Positions 9,382-17,888 of a stretch of DNA of 64,000 nucleotides are shown here, in pieces. Source of the stretch: Bacillus marasmi (GTDB lineage: Bacteria > Bacillota > Bacilli > Bacillales > Cytobacillaceae); contig NZ_LR656177.1 in assembly GCF_902168435.1 (NCBI RefSeq), positions 62,001 through 126,000 of the forward strand, in the 5' to 3' direction. Position 1 is the stretch's first letter; every line of letters begins with the position of its first letter. The translations under genes were made by a program, and so were the position numbers. The notes below the pieces were generated by a model. The model was not told the origin of the DNA, did no database searches, and worked only from the letters and a program-made list of their open reading frames with translations.

Positions 9382-9406
9382 TTGTAATCGAACAATATGA
9401 TTACAA
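9382..9406. promoter_or_regulatory. Palindrome at start of Myb-like gene, candidate operator
   Basis: A perfect 8-bp inverted repeat, TTGTAATC and GATTACAA, separated by 9 nt. It ends at the edge of the AAGGAGG ribosome site of the gene that starts at 9419. It could be an operator for a dimeric DNA-binding protein or an RNA hairpin that limits translation. The operator reading is an inference from position. The rest of 9149-9381 is AT-rich with no gene. Confidence 0.45.
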
Positions 9407-9418
9407 GGAGGAGTCATT

Positions 9419-10330
9419 GTGAGTTTGAAGACAGCTATTTTTCAAATGAAGGAAGCATTAATGAATCAAGAAATCGATGGACAGGAAGAAATGGTACGGG
9501 AGCTTGAAATAAAGCATGGCATAAATCCTGGGGGATTATCATCCTATTATCATCAACTATTGATGGTACAAAAAAATAGTGCTGACCTGGCAAATCAAAC
9601 GAATGATGAGGCCAAAAAGATTAACCGAAAATGGACAAAACAAGAAATGGAATTTATGTTTCGCTATATTCAGGCGCGCCAGGAAGAAGGGGCGTTAAAT
9701 ATTACTGAGATTTTAGAGGAAATAGCCCAGCTGTTAAATCGAGGCTATCAGTCGGTTAATTATAAATATTATACGCTCGTCAAAAATGGAGCAAAAAAGC
9801 AAGCTGAAAATCAGGCGCAAATGGAAATAAAATATGCTACGATTTCTGAAGATAGTATACCTGTAGTGGCGACGGAGTTAATCGGAAATCCGCAGGACGA
9901 TGTGCAAGTTCATTATGCTGCATCGACACAAGCTGATGATTTGCTAGATATATTATCAGGATTCATTACGAATGTTCAGCAGTTGCCGGGATTGAATCTT
10001 AATCAATTGCTGAAAAGTTTATATGAGCTAACGAATTTGGCTTTGCAAAATCAATCGGCACTTCAGCAAATCACAAATATCAAAACAGAAATGAATCAAG
10101 AAAAGCAAGTACTACAGGAAAAGTTAGCTAAGGCAGAAAGACAATTAGTACAGGAAAAACAACGCAATCAGGACTTAGCAGCAGATATGTCACGTCTAGC
10201 GAAGGAAATTGAAGTTTTCAACAGTTTAAATGATGTGGCGAAAATACAAAATTTAAAATCGTTCAATCAAAAACTGAACCAAATCATCAAAAAAGAAAAC
10301 CAAGTCGAGCCGCTTAGTCGCCTAATATAA
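9419..10330 (+). CDS. Myb/SANT-like (RsfA-type) putative DNA-binding regulator
   Basis: A 303-aa protein of unknown function. Residues 70-122 (RKWTKQEMEFMFRYI, then LNRGYQSVNYKYYTLVKNG) resemble the Myb/SANT-like domain of RsfA, a prespore-specific regulator in Bacillus: a Trp, an acidic helix, then a Gly/Asn-rich turn and a recognition helix with Tyr/Lys. A region rich in Gln and Leu and a coiled coil (about 215-280, many KQ/EK heptads) follow, suggesting dimer formation. GTG 9419 has AAGGAGG 8 nt upstream. It has its own terminator and sits between flagellar operons. A regulatory role is plausible but not shown. Confidence 0.6.
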   Translation: MSLKTAIFQMKEALMNQEIDGQEEMVRELEIKHGINPGGLSSYYHQLLMVQKNSADLANQTNDEAKKINRKWTKQEMEFMFRYIQARQEEGALNITEILEEIAQLLNRGYQSVNYKYYTLVKNGAKKQAENQAQMEIKYATISEDSIPVVATELIGNPQDDVQVHYAASTQADDLLDILSGFITNVQQLPGLNLNQLLKSLYELTNLALQNQSALQQITNIKTEMNQEKQVLQEKLAKAERQLVQEKQRNQDLAADMSRLAKEIEVFNSLNDVAKIQNLKSFNQKLNQIIKKENQVEPLSRLI

Positions 10331-10337
10331 CTCCAAT

Positions 10338-10376
10338 CAAGCTATCCCTAACCAACGGGGTAGCTTTATTTTTTTA
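10338..10376 (+). terminator. Terminator after Myb-like gene
   Basis: AAGCTATCCC pairs with GGGGTAGCTT and is followed by TATTTTTTT. Confidence 0.85.
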
Positions 10377-10411
10377 GGGGTGGCTGTTGTATTAGTGATA
10401 GTGCAAACTTA

Positions 10412-10540
10412 GTTGATTGGAGAGAAAGGCACGTAGACTCCTACGGGAGTAAAGGGCATAGGGAGACCCCGCAGGCGCAAAGGGCTGAGGAGGCTCCCTG
10501 CACCGCCCGTGGACCGCTTGTGCCTGTAGCGGAAATCAAC
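10412..10540 (+). repeat. Dispersed repeat A, copy 2 (full length)
   Basis: GTTGATTGGAG ... GCGGAAATCAAC, about 129 bp, with CTCCTACGGGAG, GGGCATAGGGAGACCCC and GAGGAGGCTCCC arms. It ends 20 bp before the fliS promoter. Confidence 0.9.
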
Positions 10541-10559
10541 ATTTGCCCCAAATTACTCC

Positions 10560-10587
10560 TAAACTTTCCGCAGCAAAGTCCGATAAT
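10560..10587 (+). promoter_or_regulatory. Sigma-D promoter for fliS-fliT
   Basis: TAAA at 10560-10563, 15-nt spacer, TCCGATAAT at 10579-10587. It lies 43 nt before the fliS ATG, between repeat A copy 2 and the gene. Confidence 0.8.
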
Positions 10588-10629
10588 AAAATTAACTTTT
10601 GGTTTTATGTGAAAGGAGAAATACTCAAC

Positions 10630-11010
10630 ATGGTGACAAAAAATCCTTATCAAACCTATCAAAAACAAGCGGTTACAACTTCCCGTCCGGAAGAACTAAC
10701 GCTTATGCTATACCAAGGCCTCGTCAAATTTATTCGTTTAGCCAAACACGATCTTGAGAATAATAATATCGAAGCAAGTCATAAGCATAATCTACGAGCG
10801 CAAGACATTATTACTGAACTAATGGTAACCTTAAAAACCGGCTACGAAATCTCTGAATCATTATTGTCATTATATGATTTTATGAAAACTCGCTTAATTG
10901 AAGCAAACTTAACGAAAAAGCTTGAGCTTTTCGACGAAGTAGAAGGATTATCATTAGAACTGCTAGATACATGGTCCGAAGCAATAAAGTTAAATAAAAC
11001 AAAGCAGTAG
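10630..11010 (+). CDS. fliS: Flagellin export chaperone FliS
   Basis: Cytoplasmic chaperone that holds flagellin unfolded for export. It is 126 aa. The start NPYQTYQKQAVTTSRPEELT and LMLYQGLVKFI are diagnostic of FliS, as is the helical remainder. ATG 10630 follows AAAGGAG at 11 nt; the frame extends into the upstream repeat without a ribosome site. It is separated from fliD (50842), unlike B. subtilis where fliD-fliS-fliT are adjacent, and it has its own sigma-D promoter. Confidence 0.95.
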   Translation: MVTKNPYQTYQKQAVTTSRPEELTLMLYQGLVKFIRLAKHDLENNNIEASHKHNLRAQDIITELMVTLKTGYEISESLLSLYDFMKTRLIEANLTKKLELFDEVEGLSLELLDTWSEAIKLNKTKQ

Positions 11011-11025
11011 GGTTGTTGATTAAAT

Positions 11026-11367
11026 ATGGATAAATTAATCGCAAAGCTTTACGATATTACATTAATGATGAAGCAGTCATTGGATGAAGAGGACTATGAG
11101 AAGCTTAATGAGCTACTTGATATACGCAACATGATTATCGCGGAAATTGAGGTAGCAAAAACGGAACATCATCAGTATTCACAGCAAGCGAAATTATTAT
11201 TGCGAGAAATGAATTTAATCGATACTCAGGTCACTCATCAATTAATCAAAGCGCATGCGGAAACGGAAAGTTTAATTAATCAACAAAAAATCAATAAACA
11301 GGTTTCTAAAAAATTTCAGCCATATAGTAAGCAAACAAGCGGCGTATTCTTAGACGAAAAGAAGTAA
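11026..11367 (+). CDS. fliT: FliT-like flagellar chaperone
   Basis: Short helical protein of 113 aa immediately after fliS, in the usual FliT place; FliT binds the FliD cap protein. The sequence is mainly charged amphipathic helices (LYDITLMMKQSLDEEDYEKLNELL; then LRIEKL-like pairs further on) with a flexible tail. FliT proteins are poorly conserved, so the name rests on size, helical pattern and the fliS neighbour. A perfect terminator follows. Confidence 0.75.
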   Translation: MDKLIAKLYDITLMMKQSLDEEDYEKLNELLDIRNMIIAEIEVAKTEHHQYSQQAKLLLREMNLIDTQVTHQLIKAHAETESLINQQKINKQVSKKFQPYSKQTSGVFLDEKK

Positions 11368-11390
11368 TTCCGATTGTTTATGCAACTCTA

Positions 11391-11419
11391 AATACTCGTG
11401 TACGACGAGTATTTTTTTT
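11391..11419 (+). terminator. Terminator after fliT
   Basis: Perfect 9-bp stem AATACTCGT/ACGAGTATT with a 5-nt loop and a run of eight T. Confidence 0.95.
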
Positions 11420-11541
11420 GTCCATAATTAGTCCTAATTCACCTAGTAAACTTTTTTAAGGGGGTTAGACACAATTTTGTAACAATTATTTTAATATAAC
11501 TATCTTTATTTCAATTATAATAAATTTTGTTAACAATCTAG

Positions 11542-11558
11542 TTGAGATTATGTCTCAA
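11542..11558. promoter_or_regulatory. Inverted repeat upstream of unknown gene
   Basis: TTGAGA and TCTCAA separated by 5 nt lie about 80 nt before the start at 11639, in a very AT-rich gap (11420-11638). This could be an operator or a small hairpin; no factor can be named. Confidence 0.3.
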
Positions 11559-11638
11559 AATCGGGTGGAAATATAAAGCTTATAAAAATTTAACTAGCTA
11601 AATTCATATTTTTATTGGACACAGAGGGGAAGAGTGTC

Positions 11639-11980
11639 GTGGATAAGCCGAAATTAGCCGGCCAAGCTAAATTTGGTCAGGTATATGATTTGAATGAGTT
11701 TAGGAAAAATAAACCTTTTTTTACAAAACCTATGAATATAACTGTTGGCGATAACATGCTAACTGAAACATATTTTCTACTAAAAAATTTCGTTTATCAA
11801 GGCAAGCAAATATTGGTTCTACGAAATGAACAGGATCCCTGCACGATTTTGCTGACAGAAGGGGAAATAGAAAACGGAAAACTCAAAAGCTTACTAAAGC
11901 TTCAGGAGGATTCGTTAAGCGAGATTAAGGCCTTATTTGAAGGTCAAAAAGCAAACACTCTTATAGTCGACAACAATTAA
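11639..11980 (+). CDS. Small hypothetical protein (DUF1292-like pattern)
   Basis: A 113-aa soluble protein not recognised with certainty. The middle (YFLLKNFVYQGKQILVLRNE, then CTILLTEGEIENGKL) has the beta-strand pattern of DUF1292 proteins, which are small acidic proteins of unknown role; this is a weak resemblance. GTG 11639 follows GAGGGGA by 8 nt and is preferred over the TTG at 11615. It stands alone between the fliT terminator and a repeat block, with an inverted repeat upstream. No membrane segment or signal peptide is visible. Confidence 0.6.
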   Translation: MDKPKLAGQAKFGQVYDLNEFRKNKPFFTKPMNITVGDNMLTETYFLLKNFVYQGKQILVLRNEQDPCTILLTEGEIENGKLKSLLKLQEDSLSEIKALFEGQKANTLIVDNN

Positions 11981-12094
11981 CCTTGTATCGGAGCGTGGAA
12001 CACGAGATGAAAATAACGTGGTACACGCCTTTTTTCATTTCTTAGGAAATTATAAATTGTAATGATGTGATTAAGTTTCACAACGTTATACACG

Positions 12095-12260
12095 CCCAGC
12101 TCCAGCGCCTAGGGGCTCGGGGTCACAAGTCAATCCCTTCCGGAAATCAGGATTTCCTGCAGGGCGGACCTTTCCAGTCGCCCCTGATCAAGGCGCTTGC
12201 GCTTTTGTTCTTTATCCCGCCTTAACGGGCAGTAATTACCCCCACTGATGGAAGTTTCAC
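12095..12260 (+). repeat. Dispersed repeats B (copy 1) and C (copy 1), adjacent
   Basis: 12095-12207 begins CCAGCTCCAGCGCCTAGGGG and ends AAGGCGCTTGCGCTTTT, the same ends as the element at 39554. From about 12211 it runs into AACGGGCAGTAATTACCCCC and CACTGATGGAAGTTTCAC, the end of a second family also seen at 62489-62635. Confidence 0.75.
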
Positions 12261-12291
12261 TTTAATGATGTGACTAGGAGGTGCTTAGAGA

Positions 12292-12981
12292 GTGATTATC
12301 GGTGACGATATGCTGACTAAAATAATGCTGACTAACACAATTACGAGAAACGATAAGCTCAGAGCGCAAATGACTGAAAATGCGGAGTTTAGTAAATTGT
12401 TTTCGAGTGTATTAAACCAGCTTCTTGACCAACAACCAACAAGCTTAATTGGGAAAGAAAGCATGAATCTGCTGCCAAATCCTTTTTCCTATACAAGTTC
12501 GCCAGAAGCACCGAGTATGACTACTTTTACTGAGCTCGCCAATCAAGCGGGGAATCTCAAAAGTGTGCTCCCGTTCGGGTCAAGTACTGCTGCTCAAATT
12601 GATCAAGCCCTTAGTGGGAAGCTAGCAGGAATGGGCTCGGTGTTTGTGGAGGCTGGAGAGAAGTATAATATTGATCCGGCATTACTGGCAGCGATTGCTC
12701 AGCACGAGACTGGGAATGGGAAATCAAGAGCGGCTCTTGAAAAGAATAATATTGCCGGGATGATGGGAAAAAATGGCTTAAAAACATATGCCACTGTTGA
12801 GGACAGCATTATGGATATGGCCAGAAATTTAAGTCAGAACTACCTCGACAAAGGCTTAACGACGATAGCAAACATTGGAGCGAAATATGCCCCAGTTGGT
12901 GCAGCGAACGACCCAACTGGCCTAAATAACTATTGGGTAAACGGCGTCACAAAATATTACAACAAGTTAAACATTGGATAG
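12292..12981 (+). CDS. FlgJ-like glucosaminidase (peptidoglycan hydrolase) without signal peptide
   Basis: A 229-aa protein whose C-terminal half (about 108-229) is a glucosaminidase domain of the FlgJ/AcmA type, which cleaves cell-wall glycan. The catalytic Glu is probably E139 in AIAQHETGNGKS, followed by KNNIAGMMG, a Tyr-containing strand and DSIMDMARNLSQNY, in family order. The N-terminal 100 residues are low-complexity and lack a signal peptide. This suggests export through the flagellar apparatus, as for FlgJ, or release by lysis. GTG 12292 has AGGAGGTG 8 nt upstream. Its position just before flgB supports a role in rod passage through the wall. The substrate bond is inferred from the family. 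Confidence 0.8.
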   Translation: MIIGDDMLTKIMLTNTITRNDKLRAQMTENAEFSKLFSSVLNQLLDQQPTSLIGKESMNLLPNPFSYTSSPEAPSMTTFTELANQAGNLKSVLPFGSSTAAQIDQALSGKLAGMGSVFVEAGEKYNIDPALLAAIAQHETGNGKSRAALEKNNIAGMMGKNGLKTYATVEDSIMDMARNLSQNYLDKGLTTIANIGAKYAPVGAANDPTGLNNYWVNGVTKYYNKLNIG

Positions 12982-13039
12982 AGCTTTGGTCATTCATCTT
13001 CAATAGGCTCTGTTAATGCAGATTGTTGATTATTGGTAA

Positions 13040-13075
13040 GTTGATTGGAACGCAGTGTCTGGAGCGGAAATCAAC
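13040..13075 (+). repeat. Dispersed repeat A, copy 3 (36-bp short form)
   Basis: GTTGATTGGAACGCAGTG then CTGGAGCGGAAATCAAC with only a few bases between: both ends of repeat A with the middle removed. It has the same structure as the copy at 45034. The rest of 12982-13289 is AT-rich with no gene; the flgB promoter must lie here but is not clear. Confidence 0.85.
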
Positions 13076-13289
13076 ATCCAAATTTAACACAGCCATTCAA
13101 TAAAACAAGATTTTGATAGCTATTGGTAAATTTTGATTGAGGTACCAGTAAAAATATCAAGTTCAACTTCGATTGCTATAAATGTCACAGTACACATGTA
13201 TTTTTTTATAGTATATTTGATAATGATGTGATTTTTATTTTATCAAAATAACTAAAAAACTGACAAAAACAAAAAGGGTGGAGATAATT

Positions 13290-13682
13290 TTGGATAATAT
13301 TAGCCTCCTAAAGTCAGCGTTAGATGCCTCGAGTATGCGGCAACAGGTTATTTCACAAAACATTGCGAATGCCGAGACACCAGGCTATAAGGCGAAACAG
13401 GTAGCATTTGAGAATATATTGAAAAAACATTTATCAGATCAAACCAGCTTTGTAGGCACAAAAACAGATTCTCGCCATGTAACGATTGGCCGAGGTAGCG
13501 CTATTCCTGCGCCGCAAATGGTTGAAAATACGGAAGCGTTTATTAATAACAATGGAAACAGTGTGGATATGGACTACGAAATGACAGAAATGGGTAAAAA
13601 CTCCTTGTGGTATTACATGCTGACAGAGCGAGTATCAGGTCATTTTAATAATTTATCTTATGCGATTAAGGGAAGGGGCTAG
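13290..13682 (+). CDS. flgB: Flagellar proximal rod protein FlgB
   Basis: Rod subunit of 130 aa. It has the rod-protein N-terminal motif QQVISQNIANAETPGYKAKQ and a C-terminal SVDMDYEMTEMGKNSLWYYM typical of FlgB. TTG 13290 lies 7 nt after AAAGGGTGGAG; the GTG at 13278 is inside that ribosome site, so the TTG start is preferred. It opens the large basal-body operon that runs to sigD. Confidence 0.94.
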   Translation: MDNISLLKSALDASSMRQQVISQNIANAETPGYKAKQVAFENILKKHLSDQTSFVGTKTDSRHVTIGRGSAIPAPQMVENTEAFINNNGNSVDMDYEMTEMGKNSLWYYMLTERVSGHFNNLSYAIKGRG

Positions 13683-13687
13683 TCTAA

Positions 13688-14140
13688 ATGTTTGAACAGT
13701 TAAATATTAGTGGCTCTGCCCTAACGGCTCAACGTTTACGGATGGACATCACCTCATCAAACATTGCCAATGCCCAAACAACGCGAGGGAAATTTGTCAA
13801 TGGTGTATGGGAACCATATCGCCGCAAAATGGTGGTAATGGAGTCGCGCGAAAAGAATTTTGAACAGGTTTTACGCGGTGAAATGGATAAGAAATCACAG
13901 AGCACAAAGCTTCAAGGTGTTCGTGTAACAAGAATTGTCGAAGATCAAACTCCGTTTAATCCGGTTTATGACCCGACTCACCCAGATGCGAATGCTGAAG
14001 GGTATGTGATGACACCAAACGTTGATTTATCAAAGGAAATGGTCGATTTGCTTTCGGCTTCTCGTGCCTATGAAGCGAACATTACTGCCTTTAATACTGG
14101 TAAATCATTAATGATGAAAGCGATGGAAATCGGACGCTAG
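13688..14140 (+). CDS. flgC: Flagellar proximal rod protein FlgC
   Basis: Rod subunit, 150 aa, normal length. N-terminal LTAQRLRMDITSSNIANAQT and C-terminal SKEMVDLLSASRAYEANITA are family hallmarks. Starts 5 bp after flgB. Confidence 0.97.
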   Translation: MFEQLNISGSALTAQRLRMDITSSNIANAQTTRGKFVNGVWEPYRRKMVVMESREKNFEQVLRGEMDKKSQSTKLQGVRVTRIVEDQTPFNPVYDPTHPDANAEGYVMTPNVDLSKEMVDLLSASRAYEANITAFNTGKSLMMKAMEIGR

Positions 14141-14151
14141 GAGTGGAATAA

Positions 14152-14451
14152 ATGGATATTAAAACGATTGGTGCAGGACTTTCGAAAATCAATCAGAATC
14201 CAGCACCAAAGGTCAATACAGAGGCACCTAATACGTCGTTTGCAAACGTCTTCAAAAGCTATATGGAAAACGTGAATTCAACGATTAATAAATCTACTGA
14301 GCTAACAAAGCAAGTAGCTGCGGGAAAAGTTGATAATGTACACGATGTAATGATTGCATCACAACAATCAAAAATCGCGTTAGAACTAACCGTAACCATA
14401 AGAGATAAAGCTGTGGAAGCATATCAAGAAACGATGAGAATGCAATTTTAA
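14152..14451 (+). CDS. fliE: Hook-basal body protein FliE
   Basis: Adaptor between the MS ring and the rod, 99 aa. The C-terminal half VDNVHDVMIASQQSKIALEL followed by TVTIRDKAVEAYQETMRMQF is the conserved FliE region. Starts 11 bp after flgC. Confidence 0.96.
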   Translation: MDIKTIGAGLSKINQNPAPKVNTEAPNTSFANVFKSYMENVNSTINKSTELTKQVAAGKVDNVHDVMIASQQSKIALELTVTIRDKAVEAYQETMRMQF

Positions 14452-14481
14452 AGAATGATAGAAAGCTGAGCTGGGTGAGTT

Positions 14482-16092
14482 ATGAATCGATCATGGATAG
14501 ATCAAATCAAACAATCAAAGGAGCACTTCACTAATTATTGGGGTGCGCGGAGCTCGAAGCAAAAGGGTCTTATTATTGGTACCTTTTTGTTTCTAATTGT
14601 TGCCCTTTCTGCCACAATCTTTTTTGCATCTCGACCACAATATGTCCCTTTATATGAAGGACAACTAACACAGCGGGAAGTTGGGGACATAAAGGCTGAA
14701 TTGGATAAGCAAGGCTTTACAAATTATCAGCTTTCCGATTCTGGGACAATGATTCAGGTACCAAAAAAAGATGCTCCAGAATTACTCGTGAGTCTCGCCT
14801 CTTCAGGATACCCGAAGAAAAATGATATAAATTATGACGTTTTTAGCGAGAATTTAACCTTTGGTGCAACTGATCGCCAAGTTGACATCTTAGAACGTGA
14901 AGCGATGCAAAACAAAGTGGCTGACGTACTTAAATATGTAGACGGTATAAAAAATGCAGAAGTGATACTGACATTACCTGAGGATTCGGTATTTATTCGT
15001 CAGGATCAGCAGGAGAACTCAACTGCCTCGGTCATGGTTGAAGTCGAACCGGGAGTTAAGCTTGATTCGAAACAAATTCAAGCGTTATACACTCTTGTTT
15101 CTCGCGGTGTTCCAAAGCTGCCGCTTGAAAACATCACCATCATGAACCAATACAGTGAGACGCTTGCGCTTGAAGGTGGCGATGAAGATGATCAGTCACT
15201 TGATAAATATGATAAGCAACGAAAAATCCAAAAAGATGTTGAGCAGGATATTCAAAGAGGTTTACAAAGCTTGCTTGGAACCATACTTGGAACAAATAAG
15301 GTATACGTTCATACATTCGTGAAAATGAATTTTGACAAAGTGAAAACAGAAGAAAACTTAGTTCAGCCTTCAAATGAAAACAATGAAGGAATCCCGATTA
15401 GCTCTGAACGAAACTCTGTGTCCTCAACAGGTGGCACTAAGGCTAATGGCGGTGTTGTCGGCACTGGAGAAACCGATATTCCTGGTTATGTAGCTTCTGA
15501 AGATGGAGCTGGTGATGGTAGTTCGTATGAGGAGCTTCAGGAAAAGGTGAACTATGAGGTTAATCGGATTAACAATCAAATTACAAAAAGCCCATATGTA
15601 ATCGATGATATTACCATCAATGTCGGGGTTGAATCAAATGCGTCTGAACCAAATAAGCTACCTCAAGAGACCCTTGATAATATCCGGAATGTTGTCTCCA
15701 ACACAGTCCGTACTGCATTAGGGCACCCAGAATTATCGGATGACGAGGTTGAACAGCGAATTACGATTTTCCCGCACAAGTTTGAAGAAAGTGAGTCTAA
15801 AAAGGCAGAAGAAGCGCTTATTTGGCCATGGATTGCTGGTGGAGCTGCGGCAGCTGTTCTATTGGTAGGAGGAATTGTCCTTTGGATGATGCGCCGCAAG
15901 CGAAAAGCAGCCCAAGATGAGATTCCATTTAATGACCTGCCATTACAACAACAGCCTCAGACAGTGGATGAACTGGAGTATTTTGTTGAGCAGGAAATGG
16001 GTGTCGAAACCCAATTGAAGAAATTACTTGAACAAAGGCCTGAAGATTTCTCAAAAATGCTTCGTACATGGCTGAATGAGGAGGAGGCTTAA
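14482..16092 (+). CDS. fliF: Flagellar MS-ring protein FliF
   Basis: Membrane ring subunit, 536 aa. There are membrane helices near residues 29-48 and 447-468. The large region between them has ring-building motifs (YVPLYEGQLTQREVGDI; YSENLTFG-like segment; ARVILTLP-type strand as AEVILTLPEDSVF). The cytoplasmic C-terminal tail that binds FliG is present (ETQLKKLLEQRPEDFSKMLR). Ribosome site is weak (GGGTGAG). It ends 4 bp before the fliG start. Confidence 0.97.
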   Translation: MNRSWIDQIKQSKEHFTNYWGARSSKQKGLIIGTFLFLIVALSATIFFASRPQYVPLYEGQLTQREVGDIKAELDKQGFTNYQLSDSGTMIQVPKKDAPELLVSLASSGYPKKNDINYDVFSENLTFGATDRQVDILEREAMQNKVADVLKYVDGIKNAEVILTLPEDSVFIRQDQQENSTASVMVEVEPGVKLDSKQIQALYTLVSRGVPKLPLENITIMNQYSETLALEGGDEDDQSLDKYDKQRKIQKDVEQDIQRGLQSLLGTILGTNKVYVHTFVKMNFDKVKTEENLVQPSNENNEGIPISSERNSVSSTGGTKANGGVVGTGETDIPGYVASEDGAGDGSSYEELQEKVNYEVNRINNQITKSPYVIDDITINVGVESNASEPNKLPQETLDNIRNVVSNTVRTALGHPELSDDEVEQRITIFPHKFEESESKKAEEALIWPWIAGGAAAAVLLVGGIVLWMMRRKRKAAQDEIPFNDLPLQQQPQTVDELEYFVEQEMGVETQLKKLLEQRPEDFSKMLRTWLNEEEA

Positions 16093-16096
16093 CACC

Positions 16097-17098
16097 TTGG
16101 CAAAACTAACTGGAAAGCAAAAAGCAGCAATTCTCCTTATTTCATTGGGACAGGAAGCATCTTCTAAGGTGTATCAGCATTTGCCAGATGAAGAAATCGA
16201 GCAATTAACTCTTGCAATCTCAAACATTTCTAAAGTAGGCAGCGAAGATAAAAAAGAAGTTTTAAGAGAATTTCACGAGATGTGCATTGCCCAGGATTAC
16301 TTAGCAATGGGTGGGATTAATTACGCTCAGAATGTTCTAGAAGCAGCACTAGGCAAAGAACGAGCTGAAGAAATTATCATGAGGCTCACTTCGCAATTGC
16401 AGGTTAAACCGTTTGATTTTGCGAGAAGAATCGATCCCATGCAAATCTATCAATTTTTACAAAATGAACATCCGCAAACGATTGCGCTTGTATTGGCGCA
16501 TTTGGATCAAAAGCAGGCAGCGACCATTCTATCCTCGCTGCCACCAGAGCTCCAGTCTGATGTTGCAAGGCGGATTGCCCTATTAGAGCAAACTTCCCCA
16601 GAAGTGATTAAGGAAGTTGAACATATTTTAGAATCTAGATTAGCAGCAACTGTTCGGAATGATTTCACTGTTGTCGGTGGAATTGAATCCATCGTTAATA
16701 TTTTAAATGGTGTTGATCGCTCAACCGAAAAGCTTATTTTAGAACAATTAAGTGAACGAGACAACGACTTAGTCGATGAAATTAAAAAGAGAATGTTCGT
16801 GTTCGAGGATATTATCAATCTCGATCGCCGCGCGATTCAGCGTGTCATTCAAGAGGTTGACAATCAGGACTTACTGCTTGCATTAAAAGCTGCTAGCCCT
16901 GAGGTGAAGAAGATTATTTTGGCCAATATGTCTACGCGTATGGCTGAAAGCTTTCAAGAGGATATGGAATTCCTCGGACCGGTACGTGTTAAAGCAGTTG
17001 AGGAGGCCCAAGGGCGAATTGTTTCTGTTATCCGTCGTCTAGAGGATACCGGTGAGGTTGTTATTTCACGGGGTGGTTCTGATGATGTCCTACTCTAA
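16097..17098 (+). CDS. fliG: Flagellar motor switch protein FliG
   Basis: Rotor protein that links FliF to the switch and contacts the MotA stator, 333 aa. N-terminal LTGKQKAAILLISLG, the middle EHPQTIALVLAHLD with PPELQSDVARRIA, and the torque helix with MFVFEDIINLDRRAIQRVI are all present. TTG 16097 sits 9 nt after AGGAGG at the end of fliF and is preferred over the upstream in-frame ATG at 16076, which lies inside fliF. The last bases overlap fliH, giving translational coupling. Confidence 0.96.
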   Translation: MAKLTGKQKAAILLISLGQEASSKVYQHLPDEEIEQLTLAISNISKVGSEDKKEVLREFHEMCIAQDYLAMGGINYAQNVLEAALGKERAEEIIMRLTSQLQVKPFDFARRIDPMQIYQFLQNEHPQTIALVLAHLDQKQAATILSSLPPELQSDVARRIALLEQTSPEVIKEVEHILESRLAATVRNDFTVVGGIESIVNILNGVDRSTEKLILEQLSERDNDLVDEIKKRMFVFEDIINLDRRAIQRVIQEVDNQDLLLALKAASPEVKKIILANMSTRMAESFQEDMEFLGPVRVKAVEEAQGRIVSVIRRLEDTGEVVISRGGSDDVLL

Positions 17099-17885
17099 AA
17101 TTTTTAAAGCCTCGCAACTGTCAATGACAGATGAAGTTAAGGTCATCAGCCAACCGAAAATACTGCTCCACCCTGATCATCATGGATTAGAAGATGATGC
17201 TACTAGAAGTGCAGACTTTGCTGAGGCTCTCGAGAATGACTATCTTCATGCTGCCAATGAAGAGGCCAAAGTCATTATTGAGCAAGCCCATCAAAAGGCG
17301 CATGAACTTGAAGCTGAAGCTGAGCAAAAAATAGAGCAGTGGTGGCAGGAAAATCAACAAGAATTAGAAGTTGTGAAAATTGATGCCACTCATCAAGGTT
17401 ACGAAGAAGGATATTTAAAAGGAAAGCTAGAGGCTGAAGCAGAGGTTCGCCAAGCTTATGAGGAAAAATTTGCGAAAGCGCAGCAAATTATTGACCAAGC
17501 CTACGTGCAAAAGGAAGAAATAATCGCCGAGGCAGAGCCGTTTTTACTCGAGTTAAGCACGACGATTGCGACGCAAATCGTCAGACAGGAATTAACCAGC
17601 TATCCTGAGAAATTTGTGGAGCTCATTCAACAGCATATTCTCAGGTTTAAGGAAAAGGAATATATCACCATTTGTGTTCACCCAGATGATTTTGATTATA
17701 TTCAATCACAGCGGGCTCATCTCGTTTCCGTTGTAAATGGCGATACAGAAATCAAAATCATTCCTGACCATTCAGTTACAGCTAAAGGTGTTGTGGTTCG
17801 AACTGCATATGGCAGTATTGATGCCCGAATCGATACGCAAATCGAAGAAATCAAGAAGGCGATTCTCGAGGTTGGAAGGGAGTAA
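17082..17885 (+). CDS. fliH: Flagellar export regulator FliH
   Basis: Peripheral stalk of the export ATPase; it binds and restrains FliI. It is 267 aa. A short N-terminal region is followed by a long Glu/Ala/Lys-rich coiled coil (about 60-140), then a V-ATPase E-subunit-like C-terminal domain (IITIAHPDD-like strand here as YITICVHPDDFDYI). Start is ATG 17082 or 17085, both after GGGGTGG. Overlaps the end of fliG by 17 bp. Confidence 0.92.
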   Translation: MMSYSKIFKASQLSMTDEVKVISQPKILLHPDHHGLEDDATRSADFAEALENDYLHAANEEAKVIIEQAHQKAHELEAEAEQKIEQWWQENQQELEVVKIDATHQGYEEGYLKGKLEAEAEVRQAYEEKFAKAQQIIDQAYVQKEEIIAEAEPFLLELSTTIATQIVRQELTSYPEKFVELIQQHILRFKEKEYITICVHPDDFDYIQSQRAHLVSVVNGDTEIKIIPDHSVTAKGVVVRTAYGSIDARIDTQIEEIKKAILEVGRE

Positions 17886-17888
17886 AGC

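Noticed and set aside
10441-10668. Minus-strand reading frames over repeat A copies (also at 50572-50971, 62150-62386 and 8880-9164) with shared protein text
   Set aside because: They only translate the repeat element, lack ribosome sites and begin or end in neighbouring genes.
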